A stretch of 14,182 nucleotides of DNA, taken from Candidatus Colicola coprequi. Lineage in GTDB: Bacteria; Bacteroidota; Bacteroidia; Bacteroidales; Paludibacteraceae. The notes beneath the pieces were generated by a model that had not been told where the DNA came from, did no database searches, and was given only the letters and a program-made list of their open reading frames with translations. Below, in pieces: positions 1 through 8,025 of the stretch; within the stretch, counting starts at the first letter, position 1; the number at the start of each line of letters is the position of its first letter. The position numbers and the translations under genes were made by a program. The stretch is taken from positions 1-14,182 of the forward strand of contig JAGHSR010000075.1 in NCBI GenBank assembly GCA_018065765.1, read 5' to 3'.

Positions 1-77
1 CAGTAAGAGTGGTTATTTCTACGGTGGTGGATGCTGTTGTAAATGGAGGAGAATTTGGTGCTGAAATGATGTTATAT

Positions 78-152
<75 letters not shown>

Positions 153-153
153 G

Positions 154-184
154 AAAGTCAGAGGCGATGTCTCTGACTTTTTTT
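154..184 (+). terminator. Rho-independent terminator of the tRNA gene
   Basis: A perfect 10-bp stem (154-163 AAAGTCAGAG with 171-180 CTCTGACTTT) encloses a 7-nt loop and runs into a T tract through 184. It begins one base after the tRNA CCA, so the tRNA transcript probably ends here and does not read into the operon that follows. Confidence 0.9.
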
Positions 185-222
185 GTTGTTAAAATAATAT
201 TTTTCACTTTATAAGCTTATTT

Positions 223-254
223 TTTGCATATGTGCAAAATAATCCGTACCTTTG
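223..254 (+). promoter_or_regulatory. Bacteroides-type promoter for the HD-hydrolase/lpx operon
   Basis: TTTG at 223-226 and TACCTTTG at 247-254 are separated by 20 bp, matching the Bacteroides consensus (-33 TTTG, -7 TAnnTTTG). With the second box centred near -7, transcription should start near 257-258. That leaves about 16 nt before the ATG at 274 and rules out the in-frame ATG at 232, which lies between the two boxes. Confidence 0.85.
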
Positions 255-273
255 CGGGCTAATTGAGATTGGT

Positions 274-1515
274 ATGGCTAACAAGCGAAAAATCATCAAT
301 GACCCTGTGTTCGGTTTTTTGAATATACCGAACGAGCTCATCTATGATGTGTTGCAACATCCCTACGTGCAGAGGCTCAATCGAATACGACAATTGGGAT
401 TGTCTTACTACGTCTATCCCGGAGCCATGCACAGTCGTTTTCTTCATTCCATAGGAGCCATGCACCTGATGAGTGAGGCCATTCAGTCACTTCGTCAAAA
501 AAATGTAGAAATCAGTCACGATGAAGGAAATGCTGCCATGCTCGGCATCTTACTGCATGACATAGGTCACGGACCGTTTTCCCATGTTTTGGAACATACC
601 TTGGTGGATGGTATTACACATGAAGATATTTCGCTGATGATGATGGAGCAAATAGCTACATCCTTCACCGGCGAGAAACGTCGTGTCATGAATCTGGCCA
701 TCTCCATCTTCCGTGACGAATATGACAAGCACTTTCTGCATCAGCTCATTTCATCCCAACTAGACGTCGATCGCATGGATTATCTGTGTCGCGACTCGTT
801 TTTTTGCGGAGTAACCGAGGGGAGTGTAGCCAGTGCACGTATCATCAAGATGCTGAATGTGGTGAACGATCGTCTCGTAGTAGAGGCCAAAGGCATTTAT
901 TCAGTAGAGAAGTTTCTCGTAGCCCGCAGGCTGATGTATTGGCAAGTGTACTTACACAAAACCAGCGTAGGGGCAGAGTTGCTATTAATCAAGATTTTGT
1001 CACGTGCCAAGCAGTTAGCCGCAGCCGGAATAGAACTGTTTTGCTCTCCGGCTCTGCACTATTTCCTATACAATCATATTACTAACGAGGACTTTCGGAA
1101 AAGCGAAGAAGCCCTCAAAATGTATGCCCTATTGGATGATAGTGACGTTTTGTCGGCAGTCAAAGCATGGTTATCGTGTAGCGACAAGACCCTTCGCACA
1201 TTGGCAGAAGCGTTCACTAATCGCAAACTGATGAAAGGACAGTTGCTCACAGAATCTCTCTCCGATGAGGAAGCAAACGGTATGCGTAAGCAGTATGCTA
1301 CATTATTAGGAATCAACGAAGAGGAGGCAAATTATTTCTTTGAAGAGCATGTGTCCACATCGCGAACCTACTCGGAGAAAGATGATGCGATAGATATTTT
1401 ATACAACGACGGTACCATTCGGGATATAGCGGAAGCCAGCGAGATACTGGATATGGCAGCCTTGACACGTCGTCCCGAGAAAAGATACCTATATCGATTA
1501 AAAATCGGAGAATAA
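274..1515 (+). CDS. HD-superfamily phosphohydrolase (SAMHD1/dNTPase-like)
   Basis: A 413-residue cytosolic protein of the HD hydrolase superfamily, probably a metal-dependent nucleotide (dNTP) triphosphohydrolase. The metal-binding set is intact: H58 in RFLHSIG, H95-D96 in LLHDIGHGPFSH, and D166 in DVDRMDYLCRD. Compared with human SAMHD1 (RFEHSLG, HDLGHGPFSH, DVDKWDYFARD), the residues that contact the nucleotide triphosphate, K312, Y315 and D319, correspond to R167, Y170 and D174, so dNTP hydrolysis is a reasonable inference, though the true substrate is unproven. The start at 274 is chosen because the upstream in-frame ATG (232) lies inside the promoter. It is the first gene of the operon, 22 nt before lpxD, a place where Bacteroides also carries an HD-domain gene. 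A role linking nucleotide pools to envelope growth would be speculation. Confidence 0.88.
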   Translation: MANKRKIINDPVFGFLNIPNELIYDVLQHPYVQRLNRIRQLGLSYYVYPGAMHSRFLHSIGAMHLMSEAIQSLRQKNVEISHDEGNAAMLGILLHDIGHGPFSHVLEHTLVDGITHEDISLMMMEQIATSFTGEKRRVMNLAISIFRDEYDKHFLHQLISSQLDVDRMDYLCRDSFFCGVTEGSVASARIIKMLNVVNDRLVVEAKGIYSVEKFLVARRLMYWQVYLHKTSVGAELLLIKILSRAKQLAAAGIELFCSPALHYFLYNHITNEDFRKSEEALKMYALLDDSDVLSAVKAWLSCSDKTLRTLAEAFTNRKLMKGQLLTESLSDEEANGMRKQYATLLGINEEEANYFFEEHVSTSRTYSEKDDAIDILYNDGTIRDIAEASEILDMAALTRRPEKRYLYRLKIGE

Positions 1516-1537
1516 AACAACATAATCGAGCAGTAAC

Positions 1538-2542
1538 ATGATGGAATTTTCAGCCAAACAAATAGGAATGCTTCTCGGGGGAAGAATCGTAGGGGATGGA
1601 GAACGGAAAGTCAGCAATGTGGCAGGATTGGAAACTGCCAAAGAAGGTGATTTGTGTTTTCTATCCGATGAGAAATATGTAGGTTATCTGCCTACCACCC
1701 AGGCATCGGTTGTTATGATGACCGAATCTATAGCATTCGACGGCAGTACCTCAGCTACTCTCATTCTTGTTCCCAACGCACGTGGTGCTATGGCTCAACT
1801 GCTGCAACTGGTGGCCAAAACCATGAATCCTGCTCGTCAAGGAGTGGAACAACCATCCTTCATCAGCGAAGGTGTGACTGTTCCGGAAGATGCCTACGTG
1901 GGCGCTTTTGCCTACATAGGAAAGAATGTTCGCTTGGGTAAAGGCGTTCAAATCTATCCACAGGTTTACTTGGGCGATAACGTGGTCATTGGGGATAACA
2001 CCATCCTGTATCCGGGTGTAAAAGTGTATTACAACTGTGTGATCGGCAAAGACTGCATACTTCATGCCGGAGTAGTGATAGGTGGAGACGGATTTGGATT
2101 TGAACCCAATGCAGAAGGTGTGTATCAAAAAGTGCCTCAAATAGGTAATGTGGTGATAGAGGATGATGTGGAGATAGGTGCCAACACCACCGTGGATCGC
2201 GCTATGATGGGCGAAACACGTATCAGAAAAAACACCAAACTGGACAACTTGGTTCAAGTGGCTCATAATGTGGAAATAGGAGAGTCCACCGTTCTTTGTG
2301 CTCAGGTAGGTATAGCCGGTTCCACTAAAGTGGGCAACCATTGCATGCTAACCGGACAAGTGGGTGTAGCCGGACATATCGAGATAACTGACCAATGTAT
2401 TTTCGGTGCCCAATCAGGCATACATGCATCCATCAAAAAACCCGGTGTTTACATGGGTACGCCGGCTATCGATGCAGGTACATGGCGCAGAGCCCAAGTG
2501 GTATTTAAGAACCTGCCGGAGATTTATAAAAAACTCAAATAG
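1538..2542 (+). CDS. lpxD: UDP-3-O-acylglucosamine N-acyltransferase LpxD
   Basis: Catalyses the third step of lipid A synthesis in the cytosol, moving a 3-hydroxyacyl chain from acyl-ACP to the 2-amino group of UDP-3-O-acyl-glucosamine. The 334-residue length is usual. Residues 1-100 form the N-terminal uridine-binding domain (FSAKQIGMLLGG...), and residues 108 to about 300 are the left-handed beta-helix of hexapeptide repeats ([LIV]Gxxxx). The catalytic histidine is H243 in LDNLVQVAHNVEIG, matching E. coli LpxD H239, and GGDGFGF (182-188) is the family's conserved loop. A short helical tail ends in NLPEIYKKLK. Two ATGs stand in tandem (1538 and 1541), and homologues beginning MEF suggest that 1541 may be used. 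No Shine-Dalgarno sequence is visible. The gene lies 14 nt before lpxC. Confidence 0.96.
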   Translation: MMEFSAKQIGMLLGGRIVGDGERKVSNVAGLETAKEGDLCFLSDEKYVGYLPTTQASVVMMTESIAFDGSTSATLILVPNARGAMAQLLQLVAKTMNPARQGVEQPSFISEGVTVPEDAYVGAFAYIGKNVRLGKGVQIYPQVYLGDNVVIGDNTILYPGVKVYYNCVIGKDCILHAGVVIGGDGFGFEPNAEGVYQKVPQIGNVVIEDDVEIGANTTVDRAMMGETRIRKNTKLDNLVQVAHNVEIGESTVLCAQVGIAGSTKVGNHCMLTGQVGVAGHIEITDQCIFGAQSGIHASIKKPGVYMGTPAIDAGTWRRAQVVFKNLPEIYKKLK

Positions 2543-2556
2543 GACAACGGATTTTT

Positions 2557-3462
2557 ATGAAACAACATACACTCAAACAGTCGTTTTCGTTGGCAGGCAA
2601 AGGTCTGCATACAGGACTGGAAACACATGCCACATTTTTGCCTGCAGACATCAATACGGGCATTCGCATATGCCGTATTGACCTAGATGGACACCCTACC
2701 TACGAAGCGGTTGCAGACTATGTAAGCGCCACCGAACGAGGAACAGTTTTGGAAAAAGGGGAATGGAAAGTATCTACGGTGGAACACGCCTTGTCTGCCC
2801 TCTATGCTATGAATATTGACAACTGTCTGATAGAGGTAGATGGTTCGGAGATTCCTATCCTGGATGGCAGTGCACGCATGTACGTAGAGGCTATAGAGCA
2901 GGTGGGGACTATAGAGCAGAATGCGGAACAAAAAGTATATGTGATAAAAGAACCCATCGAATACAAAAGCGAAAATGGAAACTCCATGCTCATTACACCC
3001 TGCGATCACTACGAAGTGGAAGTGGTAGTCAAATACCCAAGTGATATATTGAAAGAGCAACGCAGCCGTTTGGATAACCTGACTGACTACGGCCAAGAAA
3101 TAGCCGGTGCCCGCACCTTTTGTTTCGTTCGGGAAGTAGAACCCCTTCTCCGTATGGGTCTTATCAAAGGCGGCGATTTGAAGAACGCCCTTGTCATCTA
3201 TGACACTCTCATGTCACAAGATGCCATGGATTTTATGACAGACAAACTGGGACAGGAACATGTGGATGCAAGTAAATTAGGCTACCTGAGTGAACTCAAA
3301 TACGAGAACGAACCGGCTCGACACAAACTGCTGGACGTCATCGGCGATATGAGTTTATTGGGAGGACATATTCAAGGACGCATATCGGCAGTAAAGCCCG
3401 GACATACGTTTAACACACAATGCTGTAAACAACTAAAAAATATACTATGCAACAACCATTAG
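2557..3462 (+). CDS. lpxC: UDP-3-O-acyl-GlcNAc deacetylase LpxC, without a FabZ domain
   Basis: A zinc-dependent deacetylase that catalyses the committed second step of lipid A synthesis, removing acetate from UDP-3-O-acyl-GlcNAc. Zinc ligands are H77 in STVEHALSAL, and H256 and D260 in RHKLLDVIGD, matching E. coli H79, H238 and D242. The catalytic pair is E76 and H283 (PGH). Other hallmarks are DGSEIPILDGSA (95-106), GARTFCF (184-190) and GGDLKNALV (205-213). The protein has 301 residues and stops about 18 residues after the PGH motif. In Bacteroides and Porphyromonas the same gene continues into a 3-hydroxyacyl-ACP dehydratase (FabZ) domain, giving about 460 residues. Here the stop falls just where the linker would begin, and lpxA starts inside the last 16 nt (overlap 3447-3462, different frame), so there is no room for FabZ. 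The overlap implies translational coupling. Confidence 0.96.
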   Translation: MKQHTLKQSFSLAGKGLHTGLETHATFLPADINTGIRICRIDLDGHPTYEAVADYVSATERGTVLEKGEWKVSTVEHALSALYAMNIDNCLIEVDGSEIPILDGSARMYVEAIEQVGTIEQNAEQKVYVIKEPIEYKSENGNSMLITPCDHYEVEVVVKYPSDILKEQRSRLDNLTDYGQEIAGARTFCFVREVEPLLRMGLIKGGDLKNALVIYDTLMSQDAMDFMTDKLGQEHVDASKLGYLSELKYENEPARHKLLDVIGDMSLLGGHIQGRISAVKPGHTFNTQCCKQLKNILCNNH

Positions 3463-4220
3463 CATTCATTCATCCTGACGCTAAAATTCACCCTTCTGTG
3501 GAAATTGGCCCATTCACGTGCATTGAGGGCAATGTGGAGATTGGCGAAGGAACCACTATCGGGAACAATGTGACTATTTGTTCGAACACTCGTATTGGTA
3601 AAGATTGCCACATTTTTCCGGGTGCGGTAGTAGGTGCTATTCCCCAAGACCTAAAATTTCAAGGCGAAGAGACCTATACGTACATTGGTAATAATACCAC
3701 TCTTCGTGAATGTGTCACTATCCATCGCGGCACTGCCAGCAAGGGAAAAACAATCGTTGGCGACAACTGTCTAATCATGGCATACTGCCACGTGGCACAC
3801 GATTGCGTGTTGGGTAATCATATCATCATGTCCAATGCCACTCAACTGGCCGGTGAAGTGGAGATAGAAGATTGGGCAGTTTTAGGTGGGGGCAGTTTGG
3901 TGCACCAATTCACTCGCATTGGCGGACACGTGATGATACAAGGTGGAACGTTGGTTAACAAAGATGTTCCTCCGTACGTGATTGCGGCACACGATCCCAT
4001 TCAATATTGTGGTATCAATTCGGTAGGAATGAATCGCCGTGGATTCACCAAGGAACAAATAGCCACTATTCAGCAAGTTTATCGCATTTATTTTGCCGGC
4101 AAGTTAAATATGTCTCAAGCTACGGCACGCATATTGGCTGAGATACCTCAGTCGGAAGAAAGAGACAGAATCGTTGAATTTATTAAAAACTCGCCACGTG
4201 GCGTTATCAAAGGTATATAA
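3447..4220 (+). CDS. lpxA: UDP-GlcNAc O-acyltransferase LpxA
   Basis: Catalyses the first step of lipid A synthesis, transferring 3-hydroxyacyl from acyl-ACP to the 3-OH of UDP-GlcNAc; it works as a cytosolic trimer. At 257 residues the length is typical. Residues 8 to about 185 are hexapeptide repeats of a left-handed beta-helix, followed by the helical C-terminal domain. The catalytic histidine is H118 in CHVAHDC, with H115 beside it (E. coli H125 and H122). IHRGT (92-96), VHQFTRIGGHVM and DVPPYVIA are conserved family segments. The start codon lies within the end of lpxC, and the stop codon is 2 nt before glnS, so translation along the train is probably coupled. lpxB and fabZ are not in this window. 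Confidence 0.97.
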   Translation: MQQPLAFIHPDAKIHPSVEIGPFTCIEGNVEIGEGTTIGNNVTICSNTRIGKDCHIFPGAVVGAIPQDLKFQGEETYTYIGNNTTLRECVTIHRGTASKGKTIVGDNCLIMAYCHVAHDCVLGNHIIMSNATQLAGEVEIEDWAVLGGGSLVHQFTRIGGHVMIQGGTLVNKDVPPYVIAAHDPIQYCGINSVGMNRRGFTKEQIATIQQVYRIYFAGKLNMSQATARILAEIPQSEERDRIVEFIKNSPRGVIKGI

Positions 4221-4222
4221 TT

Positions 4223-5917
4223 ATGGAAGAGGTACAAGAGAAATCACTCAATTTTATTGAGCAAATTGTAGAGAAAGACTTACAAGAAGGTAAAAACGAC
4301 GGACGCATTCAAACGCGTTTTCCGCCGGAACCTAACGGTTATCTGCATATTGGTCACGTCAAGGCTATATGTATGGACTTCGGGATTGCTGAAAAGTACA
4401 ACGGCGTATGTAACCTGCGTTTTGATGACACCAACCCTGTCAAAGAGGATACCGAATATGTGGATTCCATTCAACAGGATATAGCATGGCTGGGATTCCG
4501 TTGGGGGAATGTATATTATGCCTCCGACTATTTCCAGAAACTGTATGATTTGGCCATCCGCTTCATCAAAGAAGGTAAAGCTTATGTGGATGAACAGTCA
4601 GCAGAACAAATTGCAGAACAAAAAGGTACCCCTACCGAAGCAGGTAAGGAATCACCCTTCCGCAACCGCCCGATTGACGAGAACTTACGTTTGTTCCAAG
4701 CTATGCAGAATGGCGAAATAGAAGATGGTAAAATGGTGTTGCGCGCCAAGATTGACATGGCTAACCCCAATATGCACTTCCGCGATCCTATCATGTATCG
4801 TATCATCACAACCCACCCTCATCATCGAACCGGTCGCCGTTGGAATGTCTATCCTATGTACGATTTTGCACATGGACAAAGCGACTATTTTGAGGGAGTT
4901 ACCCACTCTATCTGCACATTGGAGTTTGTGGTCCATCGTCCATTGTACGACTACTTCATTGACCAATTTGCTGACAGCGACTACCGTCCACACCAATATG
5001 AGTTCAACCGCTTGAACATCACCTACACCGTGATGTCAAAACGTAAGATGCTCCAACTGGTGAAAGAAGGTTTAGTAGCCGGTTGGGACGACCCGCGTAT
5101 GCCGACCGTATGCGGTCTGCGCCGTCGTGGATATACAGCCGAAGCTATCCGTGAATTTATTAACAAGATTGGATATACCAAAGTGGAAGGTATGATCGAT
5201 CTTGGCTTATTGGAACATACAATACGTGAAAGCCTCAAAGAAACGGCTCCCCGTGTTTGCGCTATTTTCGATCCTGTCAAATTGGTCCTCACCAACTATG
5301 AAGGCGAGGGAGAGACTATTGTTGCTGAAAATATAGATGGACACAGCGAACTTGGGACACGCGAAATGCAATTTGCACGTGAGTTGTATATCGAACGTGG
5401 CGACTTCCTGGAAAATGCAGACAAAAACTTCTTCCGTCTCAGCCCCGGTGGCCGTGAAGTTCGCTTGAAATCAGCCTACATCATTCAAGCAACCGGTTGT
5501 GAAAAGGACGAAAATGGCAACATAACTACTGTATATGCTACCTATGACCCAACATCCAAATCAGGCACAGAAGGTGGCAACCGCAAAACCAAAGCAACCA
5601 TCAATTGGGTAGAGTGCAAGAGCTGCATCGATGCTGAAGTTCGCCTGTACGACCGCCTGTTTGCGTGCGAGAATCCGAGCGCCGAAGAAGGTGACTTCCG
5701 CGAGCTGCTCAATCCTGACAGCCTCAGAGTGGTGAATTGCAAGGCAGAGGGCTCACTCCGCAAGGAGATGCACCAACCTGAAATCGTGAATGGCATAGCT
5801 CAATGCAATCACTATCAATTGCTCAAACAGGGCTACTTTGTAGTGGACCCGGATACTACAGAAAATCATCTTGTACTTAACAGAACAGCCAGTCTGAAAG
5901 ACAATTGGCAAAAGTAA
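4223..5917 (+). CDS. glnS: Glutaminyl-tRNA synthetase GlnRS
   Basis: A class I aminoacyl-tRNA synthetase that charges tRNA-Gln with glutamine in the cytosol. The 564-residue protein starts after a short extension. The Rossmann fold carries PPEPNGYLHIGH (34-45), the HIGH signature with the PEP typical of Gln and Glu enzymes. The KMSKS-equivalent loop is VMSKRKM (270-276), the form used by GlnRS, and it is followed by GWDDPRMPTVCGLRRRGYT, which separates GlnRS from GluRS. The C-terminal half contains the anticodon-binding beta-barrels, including NRKTKATINWV near the end. A dedicated GlnRS means the organism can charge Gln directly. The gene begins 2 nt after lpxA; in Bacteroides I recall other genes (such as miaA) near this place, so the neighbourhood may be lineage-specific. 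Confidence 0.97.
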   Translation: MEEVQEKSLNFIEQIVEKDLQEGKNDGRIQTRFPPEPNGYLHIGHVKAICMDFGIAEKYNGVCNLRFDDTNPVKEDTEYVDSIQQDIAWLGFRWGNVYYASDYFQKLYDLAIRFIKEGKAYVDEQSAEQIAEQKGTPTEAGKESPFRNRPIDENLRLFQAMQNGEIEDGKMVLRAKIDMANPNMHFRDPIMYRIITTHPHHRTGRRWNVYPMYDFAHGQSDYFEGVTHSICTLEFVVHRPLYDYFIDQFADSDYRPHQYEFNRLNITYTVMSKRKMLQLVKEGLVAGWDDPRMPTVCGLRRRGYTAEAIREFINKIGYTKVEGMIDLGLLEHTIRESLKETAPRVCAIFDPVKLVLTNYEGEGETIVAENIDGHSELGTREMQFARELYIERGDFLENADKNFFRLSPGGREVRLKSAYIIQATGCEKDENGNITTVYATYDPTSKSGTEGGNRKTKATINWVECKSCIDAEVRLYDRLFACENPSAEEGDFRELLNPDSLRVVNCKAEGSLRKEMHQPEIVNGIAQCNHYQLLKQGYFVVDPDTTENHLVLNRTASLKDNWQK

Positions 5918-5940
5918 TCACATAAAAAAATCACGTATCT

Positions 5941-7890
5941 ATGGAAAACATCCAATTACCCGAAAATGCAACTCGTCCCCTTAAACCCGGGGAGAAGTAC
6001 ACACCCATTCTACGTAGCGAAAAAGAATTTCCTGAAGTAACACCCTATAGTGTTATTATGGGAGTGGTAATGGCAATCATCTTTTCTGCCGCAGCAGCCT
6101 ATTTAGGACTCAAAGTAGGGCAGGTGTTTGAAGCAGCCATACCGATTGCTATCATTGCCGTAGGTTTGAGTTCTGCCTTGCGCCGTAAAAACGCTTTGGG
6201 CGAGAATGTAATTATACAAAGCATAGGTGCCAGTAGCGGCGTAATTGTAGCAGGTGCTATTTTCACCCTCCCGGCTCTCTACATCCTGCAAGCCAAGTAT
6301 CCGGACATAACCGTTAACTTCATGCAGGTATTCATGTCTTCGCTGCTGGGCGGATGTTTGGGAATCTTGTTCCTCATTCCTTTCCGTAAATACTTTGTTC
6401 AGGAAAAGCATGGTGAATATCCATTCCCGGAAGCTACTGCAACCACGCAGGTTCTCGTATCCGGTGAGCAAGGCGGCAGCAGTGCCAAACCTCTTATCTG
6501 GGCTGCCGGTATTGGCGGTATTTACGATTTCGTCGTTTCCACTTTTGGACTGTGGACCGAGAGCCTGAGCACTCGCATGATGGGTTGGGGTGAAGCATTG
6601 GCTGCCAAATGCAAATTAGTCTTCTCCATCAATACCAGTGCAGCCGTATTGGGTTTAGGATATATCATCGGACTCAAATATGCAGCTGTTATCTGCGCAG
6701 GCAGTTTCTTTGTATGGTGGGTTCTGCTGCCACTACTGGGAACAATGCCCGGCATGGAAGCTGTAGATCCTCAAGCACTATTCACAGGCTATGGTCGCAA
6801 CATCGGTATCGGTGCTATTGCGATGGCAGGACTGATAGGTATTTGCAAATCATGGGGAGTAATTAAATCTGCTGTCGGACTGGCAGGAAAAGAATTGGGA
6901 GGCAAAGGCAAACAGGTAGCCCAAGCTTCTCTTCGTACCGAGAGAGATCTCAGCATGAAGTTCTTGGTGATTGCCATCGCAGCTGCCCTATTGATTACAT
7001 TGGTATTCTTCTGGATGGGGGTACTGCACAACTTAGGTCAGGCCTTGGTAGCCTTTTTGGTAGTAGCTGTCATCGCCTTCCTCTTCACCACAGTAGCTGC
7101 CAATGCCATTGCTATTGTGGGTAGCAATCCCGTCAGCGGAATGACACTGATGACGCTGATTATTGCATCCGTCATTTTCGTGGCTGTAGGTATGAAGGGT
7201 TCAAGCGGCATGGTAGGTGCCATGGTGATTGGTGGTGTCGTTTGTACTGCTCTCAGTATGGCTGGAGGTTTTATCACCGATTTGAAAATCGGATATTGGA
7301 TTGGAACCACACCTCGCAAACAGGAAACATGGAAATTCCTCGGCACACTCGTCAGCGCTGCAACAGTGGGCGGTGTGATGATTGTACTGAATAAGACCTA
7401 CGGATTTGTTGGAGACAATGCCTTGGTAGCTCCACAAGCTAATGCCATGGCTGCCGTGATCGAGCCTCTCATGTCCGGACAAGGTGCGCCTTGGATGCTT
7501 TACCTCGCCGGAGCTATTCTGGCACTTATCCTCAATTTCATGGGCGTTCCCGTGTTGGCGTTCGCTCTGGGTATGTTTATCCCATTGAGCCTGAATACTC
7601 CTCTTCTGGTCGGTGGTACTATATCCTATTTTGTAAGCAAAAAACGCGAAAAAGATGGTGAAAAAGCTGAAGAAATGGCGCAAAAACGCAACGAAAAAGG
7701 AACTTTGGTTGCCAGCGGCTTCATTGCCGGTGGAGCGTTGATGGGTGTCATCAGTGCTGTGATTAAGTTCTGTGGTGTCAATTGTTATATGACAGATTGG
7801 GCTGCCGGACATGGTGCTGAAGTATTGGGAATGTTGGCATACATTGCCCTGATTATATATTTCGTCATGGCTTCTAAAAAGACCAAATAA
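5941..7890 (+). CDS. OPT-family oligopeptide/metal-chelate transporter
   Basis: A polytopic inner-membrane transporter of the oligopeptide transporter (OPT/YSL) family, which imports peptides or metal-chelate compounds with protons; the substrate cannot be read from sequence. The 649-residue protein is almost entirely hydrophobic, with roughly 14-16 membrane spans. Family-typical segments are PYSVIMGVVMAIIFSAAAAY (35-54), NVIIQSIGASSGVIVAGAIF (89-108), EYPFPEATATTQVL (159-172), NPVSGMT (396-402), and the C-terminal GVPVLAFALGMFIPLSLNTP. A charged cytoplasmic loop of alternating Lys and Glu lies at about 566-588, before the last two spans. It follows glnS by 23 nt without a promoter or terminator in between, so it is probably the last gene of the operon. 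No clear terminator follows it, and some read-through into the aldolase gene is possible. Confidence 0.93.
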   Translation: MENIQLPENATRPLKPGEKYTPILRSEKEFPEVTPYSVIMGVVMAIIFSAAAAYLGLKVGQVFEAAIPIAIIAVGLSSALRRKNALGENVIIQSIGASSGVIVAGAIFTLPALYILQAKYPDITVNFMQVFMSSLLGGCLGILFLIPFRKYFVQEKHGEYPFPEATATTQVLVSGEQGGSSAKPLIWAAGIGGIYDFVVSTFGLWTESLSTRMMGWGEALAAKCKLVFSINTSAAVLGLGYIIGLKYAAVICAGSFFVWWVLLPLLGTMPGMEAVDPQALFTGYGRNIGIGAIAMAGLIGICKSWGVIKSAVGLAGKELGGKGKQVAQASLRTERDLSMKFLVIAIAAALLITLVFFWMGVLHNLGQALVAFLVVAVIAFLFTTVAANAIAIVGSNPVSGMTLMTLIIASVIFVAVGMKGSSGMVGAMVIGGVVCTALSMAGGFITDLKIGYWIGTTPRKQETWKFLGTLVSAATVGGVMIVLNKTYGFVGDNALVAPQANAMAAVIEPLMSGQGAPWMLYLAGAILALILNFMGVPVLAFALGMFIPLSLNTPLLVGGTISYFVSKKREKDGEKAEEMAQKRNEKGTLVASGFIAGGALMGVISAVIKFCGVNCYMTDWAAGHGAEVLGMLAYIALIIYFVMASKKTK

Positions 7891-7908
7891 TTCTGTTATA
7901 TTAATGTA

Positions 7909-7957
7909 GCAAAATTAAAAAACATTTGCGCTTTCAGCAAAAAAATAGTAATTTTGC
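7909..7957. promoter_or_regulatory. Symmetric overlapping bidirectional promoter
   Basis: On the plus strand, TTTG (7925-7928), 20 bp, then TAATTTTG (7949-7956) is a close match to the Bacteroides promoter and should start RNA near 7959-7960 for the aldolase gene. The minus strand carries the same arrangement: TTTG at 7941-7938, 20 bp, then TAATTTTG at 7917-7910, which would start RNA near 7907 running antisense into the OPT gene. The whole 49-bp element is an exact interrupted palindrome: GCAAAATTA, 7 bp, TTTGC, 7 bp, GCAAA, 7 bp, TAATTTTGC, centred on 7933. The two promoters overlap, so polymerases would probably exclude each other. The plus-strand promoter is well supported; use of the minus-strand one is inferred. 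Confidence 0.8.
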
Positions 7958-7965
7958 ACGCTTTT

Positions 7966-7980
7966 AACGGAAAAGCCGTT
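7966..7980 (+). other. Small hairpin in the aldolase mRNA leader
   Basis: AACGG (7966-7970) and CCGTT (7976-7980) can form a 5-bp hairpin with a 5-nt loop, about 6 nt from the predicted mRNA 5' end. A hairpin there could protect the mRNA end. The stem is short and could be chance. Confidence 0.3.
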
Positions 7981-8025
7981 CTCAAAGAGACACATAATTT
8001 TAAGGTACATTTAAATATACAATTT

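Noticed and set aside
232..273. N-terminal extension of the HD hydrolase to an ATG at 232
   Set aside because: The ATG lies between the -33 and -7 boxes of the promoter, so it would not be in the mRNA, and homologues begin close to MANKRKIINDP.
1751..2341. 196-codon open frame on the minus strand inside lpxD
   Set aside because: Shadow of the lpxD repeats: Cys-, His- and Thr-rich sequence without family features, opposite a secure gene.
4686..4693. TACGTTTG inside glnS as an internal -7 box
   Set aside because: No TTTG 19-21 bp upstream; single boxes occur by chance.
6161..6168. TAGGTTTG inside the OPT gene as an internal promoter
   Set aside because: No -33 TTTG at the right distance (the nearest is 30 bp away).
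7201..7812. 203-codon minus-strand frame within the OPT gene, downstream of the proposed antisense promoter
   Set aside because: Low-complexity His/Ser/Thr-rich translation typical of an antisense shadow of a membrane protein; no start signal. If an antisense RNA exists it is probably non-coding.
7954..8025. Upstream extension of the aldolase to a TTG at 7954
   Set aside because: The TTG is part of the -7 box TAATTTTG, and the extra 24 residues are unlike any aldolase N-terminus.
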